Assembly: GCA_965248735.1 (NCBI GenBank)
Contig: OZ252146.1
Location: 2,914,001 to 2,978,000 of the forward strand
Length of the DNA: 64,000 nt
Direction of reading: 5' to 3'
From: Aldehydirespirator sp965248735
GTDB lineage: Bacteria > Actinomycetota > Acidimicrobiia > Acidimicrobiales > Aldehydirespiratoraceae
A model generated the notes under the pieces. It was not told the origin of the DNA. It made no database searches and saw only the letters and a program-made list of their open reading frames with translations. Position 1 is the first letter of the stretch; the number at the start of each line of letters is the position of its first letter. Made by a program: the position numbers and the translations under genes. Of this stretch, positions 36,292-45,662 are shown one piece after another.

Positions 36292-36332
36292 GTATATTTC
36301 TCATATCGGCTCTGGTATACTTCTCGTATGGG
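36292..36332 (+). promoter_or_regulatory. Paired operator repeats at the abiEi start
   Basis: Two direct copies of an 18-bp sequence: GTATATTTCTCATATCGG (36292-36309) and GTATACTTCTCGTATGGG (36315-36332), 15 of 18 bases identical, 23 bp apart. The second covers the abiEi ATG at 36328. Known AbiEi proteins repress their own operon by binding repeats in the promoter, so these are likely operators. Confidence 0.65.
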
Positions 36333-37179
36333 ATCTGTCGAGGTATTGGGGAGTCTGGCGCCGGTGTTCTCGACGCGGGAGTTCGAGCGGGCGGCTGGTG
36401 TGCGTCCGTCTTCGGCGTCGCGGGCGCTGGGCGAGTTGGCGGCTGTGGGCCGGGTGGAGAAGATCCGCCGGGGGACGTGGCGCAACTTCGGTGTCTCATT
36501 GCCGTCTGCAGCTGAGTTGTTGGTCGGCGCTGGCTCTGTTTCGCATCATTGGACTGCGCAGTGGGAGGCGGAGTTGGAGGCGGCCTACGGCTGCGCTGTT
36601 CGCCGGATCTCGGGGCTGACCGCTTTGGGGATGGCGGGCGTGGCGTTGATCTGCCGACCAGAGGTCAGCGTGGCCGGCGGCGTAGCGTTCGACACCGATC
36701 CGTTCGGGTTCGTGTCGTGGCGCGAGAGCCCCGAGTCGCTGCTGTTGGGCGCGGTGCAGCTGACGGAGCGCACATGGGTGTCGACGCCCGCTCGGGCGGT
36801 GTTGGAGTGCGCCCACTGGCCGTACCGCTCGCACCGATGGGAGGAGTATCTGGGCCGCATGCTGGCCTACCGCTTCGAGGTGTGCTCGCCGGGCGAGGTC
36901 GCCGAGGTTGCGGGCGCTCTGGGCTGGCGCGCCGGCCTGCGACGGCTCTCATCGTTGGCGCAGGGCCTGGCCGAGTCCTCCACAGGGCACAGCCTGGGGT
37001 TCGACATCGACCACAGGTGGGCCGAACTGAGCTCCGCCGCGGTTCGCGGCGACGACTGGATACACCTCGCGCCGCTGCACCGCGCCGGCAGCCCGCCCCG
37101 CGTCTCGCATCGAGACACGGCCCGCAAAGTCAACTGGGCGGCCGTCCCCGACGCCGTCGCTTCTGTGGTCTCGACATGA
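36328..37179 (+). CDS. abiEi: AbiEi-type antitoxin/repressor
   Basis: A 283-aa antitoxin of the type IV AbiE system. The N-terminal winged helix (FSTREFERAAGVRPSSASRA, then VEKIRRGTWRNF) binds operator DNA; the C-terminal part is the antitoxin domain. ATG 36328 is chosen because it sits at the operator repeats and gives the family N terminus; the open frame extends further upstream without sense. It overlaps abiEii by 4 bp (ATGA 37176-37179). Confidence 0.85.
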   Translation: MGSVEVLGSLAPVFSTREFERAAGVRPSSASRALGELAAVGRVEKIRRGTWRNFGVSLPSAAELLVGAGSVSHHWTAQWEAELEAAYGCAVRRISGLTALGMAGVALICRPEVSVAGGVAFDTDPFGFVSWRESPESLLLGAVQLTERTWVSTPARAVLECAHWPYRSHRWEEYLGRMLAYRFEVCSPGEVAEVAGALGWRAGLRRLSSLAQGLAESSTGHSLGFDIDHRWAELSSAAVRGDDWIHLAPLHRAGSPPRVSHRDTARKVNWAAVPDAVASVVST

Positions 37180-38054
37180 GCACGCCGACCAGCCGGCACA
37201 GCAGATGGGAGCCGGTCGACCTGGTCCAGCACCAGATAGTCTCCGCGGTCGCGGCGCGCCAACAAAGCGTCCCGCGGGTGATGTTCAAAGGCGGGACCCT
37301 GCTTCGCGTCTGCTACCGGCGCGACTGGCGGTTCTCAGAGGACCTGGACTTCGACTGGATCCACCCCGACGACACCAAACCAGCCATACAGGACTTCTTC
37401 GACCGAGTCCTCAATACGGCGTCGAGGACTCACCAGACCGCGTTCGACACCAAATGGGGCGCCAACAAGCTGAACATCTACTGGGAGCTGCCCAACGCCA
37501 CAACCGGCGTCATCTACACCGACGTCAAACCCCGCCACCACCCCGGTGCCGGGCCCACCGCCGCGCACTGGACAATCCTGGACAGATACCCACACATCGA
37601 CACCACCAACCCCATCTTGGGGTACTCGCCGGCTTCGATGCTGGCAGCGAAACTCGACTGCATCGCGAACCCCTACCGGCTCGCCCCACGCGACTACTAC
37701 GACCTACACCGCCTCCTCCAGGACCCCGCCATAGACACCAACGCGGCCCTCGACGAATTCACCGCACGCCACCAAGCCGCATACCCCGCCACAGCAGACG
37801 TCGACTGGTTCGACATCTTGTTCGACAACGCATACCAACACGAAGCAGAACTCGACCAACGATGGACCGAGATCACCCGAACAGGCATGATCCAACACCC
37901 ACACCAAGACTTCGCCGCCATGCTCGACACCGTCGCCGACACCACACAACACGCCCTCAACCACTACACAGCCACAAACACCATTTCACACCCCGACCTC
38001 CACATCCCCGACTGGCCTCCGCCGAACCGGCCAGCACCAGGCCTAGAAATCTGA
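37176..38054 (+). CDS. abiEii: AbiEii-type nucleotidyltransferase toxin
   Basis: A 292-aa toxin of the DUF1814 nucleotidyltransferase family. The signature is VMFKGGTLLRVCYRRDWRFS followed by EDLDFDW, with G39-G40-T41 and the metal Asp residues D56 and D58. YSPASMLAAKLDCI and PRDYYDLHRLL also fit. AbiE modules stop phage growth or maintain mobile DNA; related toxins attach nucleotides to tRNA acceptor ends. The toxin looks intact. Confidence 0.9.
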   Translation: MSTPTSRHSRWEPVDLVQHQIVSAVAARQQSVPRVMFKGGTLLRVCYRRDWRFSEDLDFDWIHPDDTKPAIQDFFDRVLNTASRTHQTAFDTKWGANKLNIYWELPNATTGVIYTDVKPRHHPGAGPTAAHWTILDRYPHIDTTNPILGYSPASMLAAKLDCIANPYRLAPRDYYDLHRLLQDPAIDTNAALDEFTARHQAAYPATADVDWFDILFDNAYQHEAELDQRWTEITRTGMIQHPHQDFAAMLDTVADTTQHALNHYTATNTISHPDLHIPDWPPPNRPAPGLEI

Positions 38055-38177
38055 GCGGCTCCCAGACAGCCCCAAGCAGGGCTGCCGCTACCGGCCGCTG
38101 CTCTGACAGCGCGGGGCTATGGGACAGACAACATCGACTTCACCCCCGACCTGGGCCCAGATTGGCTTGGGGCCCCT

Positions 38178-38610
38178 GACCACCAGATCGAGCGGCTCCG
38201 TCCCTGCGGCGGTGGTGTGCGGCACCTCTGGCGCAGGCACCACCAGTGTCGCCGCGCCGCTGGCCACGTTGACCCAGGCCGGCCACCCCCGGCGGACACA
38301 CCGTCTTGGTCGACTTCGACTCCCAAGCCTTGACGTGTTGGGCCAGCCGCCCTGCAAGCCGCCGGGATGGGCCGTCGCGGATCGAACCCCATCGGCGCCG
38401 GCTGTGGGAGGAACTGAGATGTCACCGAGGGTCTCCACTGAGTCCATGCTTCGCGTTCCCGACGTGCTCGACCGTGTCGGCGCCGACGAACGCTGTGTCG
38501 ATGGCGCGCGGACGGCATATTTCTCCAAGCCCTAGAGCCGGGCGCAAACTCCATCGGCTGGCCCCGACATGTCGTCGACGAGTGGCTTGCCAACCGGGCC
38601 CCCCTCCCCC
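38178..38610 (+). pseudogene. Decayed second copy of the ParA-like/AlpA segment
   Basis: This segment aligns in order with 35685-36117: ACCACCAG, TCGAGCGG, the GGCGCAGGCACCACCA P-loop region, AACTGAGATGTCACCG at the alpA start, and GGCTGGCCCCGAC...GAGTGGCTTGCCAACCG near its end. The alpA part starts MLRVPDVLDRVG and then loses frame through small deletions, ending at TAG 38533-38535. The two copies flank the AbiE genes as direct repeats. Confidence 0.75.
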
Positions 38611-38654
38611 GCCACATGACCGGCCCCTGCCCGACCTGCCCGAGGCACCCCGGC

Positions 38655-38816
38655 AGGCTGCGGGGGCCGTGGGGTGTCGAGGGGCCCCACGCGCATCAGG
38701 CACAGCAGTTCATGGAACTCGCGTTCGGCGCTGTCGGCATCGAGGCATTTCGCCAGCGTGTAGTAGACCTCGGTGAAGGTCACTGCGCTCATGATCGGCG
38801 GGGTGTCTAGCACCAC
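38655..38816 (-). pseudogene. Possible PIN-domain toxin fragment
   Basis: A 54-residue stretch (MVLDTPPIMSAVTFTEVYYT, then LAKCLDADSAEREFHELLCL) resembles the ISAVTLAEVYY region of PIN-domain toxins. The active-site Asp context before it and the rest of the domain are absent, and the frame degenerates into a Pro/Arg-rich end. A decayed VapC-like gene is possible; the assignment is weak. Confidence 0.3.
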
Positions 38817-38975
38817 GGGGGTGGCCGTAGGCGGCCGGGACCTACAACTCGACGGTGGCGCTCTCGGCGCATTCTTGACCAGTCACAGACATGATCCTCT
38901 CTGGCCCTCGACAGCGGCAGTAGCCTGCTAATCCTCGGGGGACAGACATCGCATAGCAAGCCCGAGGAACCTGTG

Positions 38976-41900
38976 ATGCCGCTGCAACGGCTGGAACCAG
39001 AACTGCTTGACCACCTTCGCGTCGAGTTCGGTCTACATGGCCATCGGGCTGCTGACTTGCTCTTGGACGCGCACACTCACCTGGCTTCTAGTACGCCGAC
39101 GCTGCGACTTCGCGAAGTCGTCGCACACTGCCTCCGGGAGGCGATGAAGTCGATCCTGGCCTGGGTCGGGTCCGGTGAGGCCGGCAGATGGCGACACCTC
39201 TCGCGTGAGGTCGTCGACGCGCGAAGGCGGTATGGAATTGTCGTCGGTCTTCCGGGCGAAGACGCCGATGGCGCGTTGCGTGACCTGCTTGCGAGCATCG
39301 ACGGTCTGAGTCGCTTCCATGACGAGGAACACGGCCTGCACCAGAGACGGCTCATCGCGGTCGTCGTGAACCGCACCGGCACAGCGCCGCTGTCTGCTGG
39401 AGCCAACCCCGTAGGTGACTATCAGGATCTCCTGGACCGCCTCGACACAGCAGCCCATGGAGGCGAGACATCCGAGAGCGCTGAGGATCTGTGGGAGGAG
39501 TGCGTAGCGATCCTGCGGCTCCTGTTCCTTCCGCCGGCGATCCGACATGAAGAGTTGGAGAGGATCGCGCAGATCGCGCATCCCACGAGGACTGATACGC
39601 AAGCTGTCCTTAGCCTCGTGTCCGGCCCAGGGCAGCTGCAGTACTTCTTGGGCAAGATCGCGAGTCCCGCTTGGCTTGAAACGCTGGGAGCGGCCGGCGT
39701 GTTGGATCCGACAGATGCAGGTGGTGCGTGGCCTCCACATGCCGCGGTAGCCCGCCTAGCAGAGCACCATCCTGTTGAGGTCACCGCCTGGCTTGAGAAC
39801 ATGTACCAACTACATGGCGCGACGCCGGCTCGCTCGGTGCAGATCGCCGGCGCTGCGCGCGCTGCGGGTGGTCCGGCTCTCGGATTGGTTCTTGCTGCTG
39901 TGAGGGAGAACCCCGAGCACCATGGAATCGTGAGGATGGGTGTTCGGGCGGCAGAACAGGCCGACGCGTCCGATGCTCTGGTAGAGGACCTCGCTGATGT
40001 GATCCTCAACGCGAACAGTTGGGCTGCTGCTCTCTTCGTCAAACCGCTCCTAGACCAGATGGCAACTGGCATCAACGAAGATAACTCTCAGCGTCGGATC
40101 GCCATTCTTGTCTACAAGATCCGCTCGCTCCCCGACGACGACCGGCTGCTGCGGAGACTCAGGTGGCAGCCTTCGGGATCGGTGGCCGATGTCCCGAGAT
40201 CCGCACGCGATGATCGGTCCCGGCTGTTGTTGTCGTGCCTGCTACGCCTGTTGGAGAACGCTTGGGCGTGGACGGCCGCGAGTGATCTCCTGGACGCCAT
40301 TGGCAGGCTGCCTGACAACAGTCTGAGGCAACGGCTACGCGTGGGGGTGCTCGCGAACGCTCCAGACGTTGATCCGCGTCTCATCGTCGATGAGATAGAG
40401 CACGCGATCTCCTCGCGGGCGCCGACGGGTGACGACGTAGCGCTGTTGGACCGAGCTGCGACAGACTGTGGCCCCTCCATCTTCGCGTCCCGGTGGAGCG
40501 AAGCCCTCGGTGCCGCACCCGATGTGGAACAGGCAGGCCGCGCGCTAGGCGCCGACGATGTGCCCGATGATTGGCTGCGCGCGATGCGATGGGTTCCGCT
40601 GTTGCCCGCCCAAGCAACGGGCGCCTGGGGCACGGCGTGCGACATCCTCGCGGCGAGATACGGAAGAGCGACCAGAGACAGCCTCACTGGAGGTCCTCCC
40701 GAGACCGCCCAGTTCGCCGTGAGCCCCATCGGCGCAGAGGAGTTGCGATCGTTGGATCCTGATACTGCTGCGGTGCGGGTCGCAGAGTGGCGACCCGCAC
40801 CGACAGACTGGCTCGGCGGAGCACACGAGATAGCAAGAACCCTTGAGTCTGTCATCGGTGACAACATCGAAGCCTGGGTGTCCGCCCCGATCCGCACGGT
40901 CGTGAACCTGCGCCACCCGACCTACATCAGCCACTACCTGTATGCCGTCACGTCAGCTGCCTCGGAGCACGAACTGCCTGTAGGCGACCTCCTTGATGTG
41001 ATCAAGCTCGTCAAGACACACCCATGGCCTGTGGAAGCACTCGCGGACGACCGCCGCGACTACGACACCGACTGGCGCGGGACAGAGCAGGCTGCCGTCG
41101 TACTGATCAAGGCTTTGGCCGACACAGGCCAGGGTTTCGACGGCCGCGCCGAGGAGGCTTGGGCTGTGCTCATGGCGGAGGCCTCGGACCGCTCGGAGCC
41201 GTCCAACATCGTCTCAATCAGCACAGGCCCGGACTTTCTGACGAGCGCCATCAACCGGCCCTGCACTCGGGCGCTTCAGGCTGTGCTGTCGTTCCTCGCA
41301 TACGAGTACCGATCCTCGGGCACTGTGCGCCCAGAGGCAACCGTCCTCTTCGAAGAGGCCTTGCGGCTGGGGGGCACCGACGGCGCCGAACACCGGGCCG
41401 TGCTGGTATCCCGAATCGGATTCTTGTTGCACGTCCTGCCTGACTGGACCGAGGCGAACCGCGATCTGCTGTTCGGGTCCCAGGCTCCAGATGGACTCGG
41501 CCAACTCAGTGTCGAGCAGGCCATCGAGTGGGGCCACCCGAATCCGTGGCTCCTTGAGAACTTCCGCGAGGCAGTCCGCAACGCCGCCAGAAGCGACACC
41601 GAGCACGCGATGGAACACATGATCATCGCGATGCTGTGGGAATGCCCCGGCTACTCCATCCAAGACACCGTGGCGTTTCTGCGAACTTCGCCCGATCTGG
41701 TGTCGCGGGCAGGACAAGCACTGGGGTACGTACTAGACGGCGCTGACGCCGATCCGCGTCTCGTCGATGCTGCCATCGAATTCTGGGAGACGATCCTGAA
41801 CACCGAGACCGGCGCTGCGGTCGAGGGATTCGGGCTCCTATCGGAGGTCGCCGCCATGGACACCGAGACATGGGAGGACCTGACACTGCGAACAATCAGG

Positions 41901-42143
41901 GCCGCCGAAGGGCGGATCGATTGGAGCCACGGAATCGCGGACCGACTCGCAGCTTCGCATCCGACCCCCACCGGCCTCGCGATCCTCAACGAGTTGATCC
42001 GCGGCAGGCTCGACGAATGGGACTGCCTGTATGTCGCCGAGAAGGCAGCAGACATCCTGCCCAGGGCAAGCGACCTGCAAGAAACCGAGGACTACAAGCG
42101 GCTTCACACAACACTGCTCGAACGAGGCTTCATCGACGACTGA
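38976..42143 (+). CDS. Large predicted helical-repeat protein, unknown function
   Basis: 1055 aa from ATG 38976, with GAGGAA six bases upstream. Almost the whole length reads as amphipathic helices in pairs (EELERIAQIAHPTRT, AVARLAEHHPVEVTAWLENM, ALGLVLAAVRENPEHHGIVR), as in HEAT/ARM-like solenoids. I see no P-loop, nuclease, protease, TIR or membrane motif. It sits alone on the plus strand, tail to tail with the nuclease-solenoid gene at 42227 (83 bp between stops) and downstream of AbiE. Large solenoids without catalytic motifs are often the sensing or scaffold part of defence systems; that role is inferred. Confidence 0.75.
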   Translation: MPLQRLEPELLDHLRVEFGLHGHRAADLLLDAHTHLASSTPTLRLREVVAHCLREAMKSILAWVGSGEAGRWRHLSREVVDARRRYGIVVGLPGEDADGALRDLLASIDGLSRFHDEEHGLHQRRLIAVVVNRTGTAPLSAGANPVGDYQDLLDRLDTAAHGGETSESAEDLWEECVAILRLLFLPPAIRHEELERIAQIAHPTRTDTQAVLSLVSGPGQLQYFLGKIASPAWLETLGAAGVLDPTDAGGAWPPHAAVARLAEHHPVEVTAWLENMYQLHGATPARSVQIAGAARAAGGPALGLVLAAVRENPEHHGIVRMGVRAAEQADASDALVEDLADVILNANSWAAALFVKPLLDQMATGINEDNSQRRIAILVYKIRSLPDDDRLLRRLRWQPSGSVADVPRSARDDRSRLLLSCLLRLLENAWAWTAASDLLDAIGRLPDNSLRQRLRVGVLANAPDVDPRLIVDEIEHAISSRAPTGDDVALLDRAATDCGPSIFASRWSEALGAAPDVEQAGRALGADDVPDDWLRAMRWVPLLPAQATGAWGTACDILAARYGRATRDSLTGGPPETAQFAVSPIGAEELRSLDPDTAAVRVAEWRPAPTDWLGGAHEIARTLESVIGDNIEAWVSAPIRTVVNLRHPTYISHYLYAVTSAASEHELPVGDLLDVIKLVKTHPWPVEALADDRRDYDTDWRGTEQAAVVLIKALADTGQGFDGRAEEAWAVLMAEASDRSEPSNIVSISTGPDFLTSAINRPCTRALQAVLSFLAYEYRSSGTVRPEATVLFEEALRLGGTDGAEHRAVLVSRIGFLLHVLPDWTEANRDLLFGSQAPDGLGQLSVEQAIEWGHPNPWLLENFREAVRNAARSDTEHAMEHMIIAMLWECPGYSIQDTVAFLRTSPDLVSRAGQALGYVLDGADADPRLVDAAIEFWETILNTETGAAVEGFGLLSEVAAMDTETWEDLTLRTIRAAEGRIDWSHGIADRLAASHPTPTGLAILNELIRGRLDEWDCLYVAEKAADILPRASDLQETEDYKRLHTTLLERGFIDD

Positions 42144-42226
42144 CTCCGACCAGCAGCCCGGCTGCGCCCTAGCCAGCCTGGGCGACTCCTTCGCAGAGAT
42201 GGACTTCGAGCTGGATCAAGGTCTCG

Positions 42227-45200
42227 TCATCGGTCGTTTCGAGATGCCGCTCTTCGGACGGCACGCCTAACGTCCCCGCAAAGTTGCTGACGCAGATCGT
42301 GGTGAATCGGCGTGTCGCGAAGGGATGACGCCAAACCTCCGCGCACCAGGTGCGATGGATCCACCGCGAGGCTTCTGCCGATCCGTTCATCGGCGTCGTC
42401 CAGTTCGGCCCAGATCATCGCCGCAAGCCAGCGCGCCCGGTAGTCCGGTCGCACGCGAAGCGCGTCCAGGTCACCTGCGAGTATCCGCGCTGGCAACTGA
42501 GCAGCAGCCAACGCGGCGGTGTCGGCCGTGTATCTGTCGGTTGCGACTAGAAGCCCAAGGGCTACATCTTTGACCTTGTTGAACTGTTCGTTCGTGACGG
42601 CGGATACCGCTGCGCATCGAAGTCCGGCTGCTCGCAGTGACCTGGGTCCGAAGCTGACTTTGTATCTCGCCAGCGGGTCAGTGTCACCCAACGGCAACGG
42701 GTTGGCGCCCTGGTCATCGTGCAGGCCGTCAGCGCACTCCATGGCTGCCTCGAAGAAGTCCGATCGCTGCAACTCGGGCAGCTCGCGCATGCACGCTTCC
42801 GCTGCACCAAGGGCTTCCCGCCGGTTGGGAATAGGTTCCTCCACGTCTACGGCAAGCACCATCATCGCTGCAACGAAGCTCCCTATATCGTCGGTCGCCA
42901 GATTGCGGATCAGGAGGGCATCGTCGGGCAGGCTGGTGCCGATGTGTTGGACACCGGGCTCTCGTTCCCGCGGCGCTATGGCTTGCTCGAGCCGGCGTCT
43001 AGCCTTGTCCAGGACCGGCTCGTCAACACATTCTGCTGATGCCATCACGATGCAGCTTGTGAGGTCACCTGCTTGCGCCTCGGTGGTCAGGTGCTCTCTA
43101 ACGATGTGTTGGTGTTGGCGCAGCACGTCGTATCCGCGCGTCCAGGTGATGGCAGATCGATACGGCACTCTCAGCAGCAGCCTCAGTGCCACGGCAACGG
43201 CGTTGCCCGCCACCTCGGGGTGGGAACGCGCAATCTCGTACACCACGGTGACTGAGTGATCGTCGGCGTGGAGGTTGTTGGCCCGCGGCGTCTCTGAGCC
43301 CCCCTCAACATGTTCGAGGAATCGCTTCGCGTCTGCTGCTCGCAGGTGCGAGGCCGTGGCCGCGAGCGTTCCGTACGCGGCGTGTCGAGCGCGCGCTCGG
43401 AATGCAGTAGCAGGACCTGGATCGTGTAGGACCTCCTGTAGCGCAGTTGCTGCCCATCGGGCACCGTCGCCGTCTGGCAGCCAGTCCTCGAAGGCCGTGA
43501 CCGTCTCGAAGGCCGCTGCACGCTGCCAGTTGGGTCGTCCCATGATGTCAGCATCAAGGACGAATGCCTGATCTGGCCAATGATCCGCGAGCTGGGCGGC
43601 GGCCTCGCCGGCACCAGCGACGACATAGTGCTCAATGGCGAGATGAAGCCGACCGGCGCTAGCGAGGAGTTGCCCGAACATCGTGTGCGCCTCGGTCTCC
43701 TCAAGGAGCGATGCCGTCACAGTTGAGTGCCGTATGTGACGCCGAATCGCCTCGTATGCCTCTATCGGTTGTTGCGAACTGAGCTTCGACAGGGCCTGTG
43801 CGCGCGTCCGTCCATGCGGCACGGCCGACAGATCGCCATGAGCGCGTATCGTCTCGGCTATGCGATGGACATCGCCGATGTCATCGCTCACTGGCTGATC
43901 GTTCAAGAGGCAGGCCGACCTCAAGGCATAGAGCCAAGCCCACGCGTCGCCGTAGTTCTGAGAATCTGTCGCGGCCCGGATGGCCTCCTGATACCTATCG
44001 ACAGCCAATTCGACATCTCCATGCAAGGCTGCGTGTCTGCCGTGTCGTGCGTAGATCAGGGCAGCTATGTCCGGGGCGTAGCGCGTCCGCGCGTGCAACC
44101 GAAGTTGAGGCCAGTCACCAGTCGCGTCGGCGATGCAGGCTCGCAGACGGGCCGCCACCAGCGGCGCCTTCTCATCGAGAGCGAGTTCGTTGATGGCTGT
44201 ATGCATCGCTGAGGCTCTCTGCTGCACCAAGTCGAGTCGATCGGTCACGAGAGCCTCTTCAGCGAATGCGAGCAGCGCTACGTGACGGTGAGGATCACCC
44301 GTTTGCAGTGCGTCGATCACCTCAGCGGTGTCGATTAGTTCGGGTCCTAGACCTAGGCGGGTCGCCACGAGCTTGCCCACAGCACGAAGTGACCGAGCTA
44401 TTGACTCGGGGATGTGCTCAACCGTTTCTGCGACCTTGCTCGCCGCGACGTTGGCCGTCCAGAGGTCAGCGCTGTCAATGAGATCCCACGCGACAGACAG
44501 GCGGATCTCGCTGGCGTCGACGAGTTCGCCAGCTCGTTCGAGCATGTCCGCCTGTCGGAGGCGGTACTGGTGCGCGTGGCCAGCGAAATCGGCCTCCCTG
44601 AGCGCTGTGGCGATCTTCCCGAAGCGGGCGGCCGCGGCCTGCGGGCGCTCGACTTCATGTTCCTCGGCCTGCCTCAGCTCGCTGCTCAGCTCGAGGTGTC
44701 GTATCGGACCCCTCATCACGTAGTCGCGCAAGTCCACACTGTCAACCGAACCGCCGCTCGCCGGACCGCCGCAGAACGCTTGCCGCGTGTGCTCCCCGAA
44801 GAACTGCTCAACGATGCTCGGATGATCTGCGAGCAGCCGCGATAGAACCCCCCGATCCCACAACTCGACGAATGGGTCCCCGTGGCGACGCTGACACTGC
44901 ACGAGCATCTCCAACGTGGCCGTGTCGTTCGCTCTGCATGCGACCACCACAACGAACTTCTGAGCGTCGAAGGGACGCACCCCGTTCGCGAAGTCGTCTA
45001 CGGCGGTGCGGAGATCGGAGGCCCCAAACACCTCGTAGTGCTTCGCCTGATACACCGTGGGCTCGCCTTCGGACGGAAGACAGGCAATGTCGATCCCATG
45101 CTGTGCCTGACCTGGGCGCCCATACAGATGCACATTCTGGGTCCGCTCCAGCTTCGGCACTAGCCAACACAGCAACTTCTCAAAGTTCTGCCACGTGAGC

Positions 45201-45361
45201 GCAGCGAACTCAAGTTCCGTTGGCCGAGTCATCGTGAGGGGAGTCGCGAGCGGCACCGGCGGATCCCAGACGCGGTCATTGACGCCTATCTGGGTCCAGC
45301 CTTCCGGCACCCCGTCATCCGGCGCGTCGCTGTCAATTCGCTGGCCGCCACGCGGCGTCAT
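42227..45361 (-). CDS. PD-(D/E)XK nuclease domain fused to a long helical tail
   Basis: 1044 aa, start ATG 45361 with GGAGG four bases upstream. Residues about 50-195 form a restriction-endonuclease-like domain: E61 (TWQNFEKLLCWL), D91 (QHGIDIACL) and Q105-A-K107 (TVYQAKHYEV), the Mrr/DUF4297-type D...QxK site, then FVVVVACRAND and VELWDRGVLSRLLADHPSIV, a block common in nuclease-fused defence proteins. The remaining 850 residues are helical and TPR/HEAT-like (AVDRYQEAIRAATDSQNYGD, LYALRSACLL). No NTPase motif is visible. A sensor solenoid with a nuclease effector is the likely plan. Convergent with the 1055-aa solenoid gene, divergent from the nuclease gene at 45663. Confidence 0.8.
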   Translation of the reverse strand: MTPRGGQRIDSDAPDDGVPEGWTQIGVNDRVWDPPVPLATPLTMTRPTELEFAALTWQNFEKLLCWLVPKLERTQNVHLYGRPGQAQHGIDIACLPSEGEPTVYQAKHYEVFGASDLRTAVDDFANGVRPFDAQKFVVVVACRANDTATLEMLVQCQRRHGDPFVELWDRGVLSRLLADHPSIVEQFFGEHTRQAFCGGPASGGSVDSVDLRDYVMRGPIRHLELSSELRQAEEHEVERPQAAAARFGKIATALREADFAGHAHQYRLRQADMLERAGELVDASEIRLSVAWDLIDSADLWTANVAASKVAETVEHIPESIARSLRAVGKLVATRLGLGPELIDTAEVIDALQTGDPHRHVALLAFAEEALVTDRLDLVQQRASAMHTAINELALDEKAPLVAARLRACIADATGDWPQLRLHARTRYAPDIAALIYARHGRHAALHGDVELAVDRYQEAIRAATDSQNYGDAWAWLYALRSACLLNDQPVSDDIGDVHRIAETIRAHGDLSAVPHGRTRAQALSKLSSQQPIEAYEAIRRHIRHSTVTASLLEETEAHTMFGQLLASAGRLHLAIEHYVVAGAGEAAAQLADHWPDQAFVLDADIMGRPNWQRAAAFETVTAFEDWLPDGDGARWAATALQEVLHDPGPATAFRARARHAAYGTLAATASHLRAADAKRFLEHVEGGSETPRANNLHADDHSVTVVYEIARSHPEVAGNAVAVALRLLLRVPYRSAITWTRGYDVLRQHQHIVREHLTTEAQAGDLTSCIVMASAECVDEPVLDKARRRLEQAIAPREREPGVQHIGTSLPDDALLIRNLATDDIGSFVAAMMVLAVDVEEPIPNRREALGAAEACMRELPELQRSDFFEAAMECADGLHDDQGANPLPLGDTDPLARYKVSFGPRSLRAAGLRCAAVSAVTNEQFNKVKDVALGLLVATDRYTADTAALAAAQLPARILAGDLDALRVRPDYRARWLAAMIWAELDDADERIGRSLAVDPSHLVRGGLASSLRDTPIHHDLRQQLCGDVRRAVRRAASRNDR

Positions 45362-45662
45362 GCTGCCTCCGCGGTCAGCCGACGTCGCATCCAGGCTGAC
45401 ATCTGCTCCAACCTAGTGGGCGACATTCGACCGAGGCTCTCTTCGCTCTCAGCGCGCGTGCACCGCCCTCGCGAGACCGAGCGCCGCGCAAGACCCTAAG
45501 CGTCGCAGAACATCTCCGGAATCGCCGCCAGGAGCGTCGCTCCATGTCCTATCGTCATGTTCCTGCCGGACGGCTCACACAGCAGAGCGCTAACGCCCGA
45601 ATACCTGGTGGCGCTGACAGTCGTTGCGTCAAGCCAATCATCGAGCGTGGAAGGAGTTGCAC
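45362..45662. promoter_or_regulatory. Divergent intergenic region between two nuclease genes
   Basis: About 300 bp with no coding frame that I can support. Both flanking genes start here in opposite directions, so it must hold both promoters. The only clear elements are the ribosome sites: GGAGG before the minus-strand gene and AAGGAG at 45651-45656 before the plus-strand gene. Confidence 0.5.
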
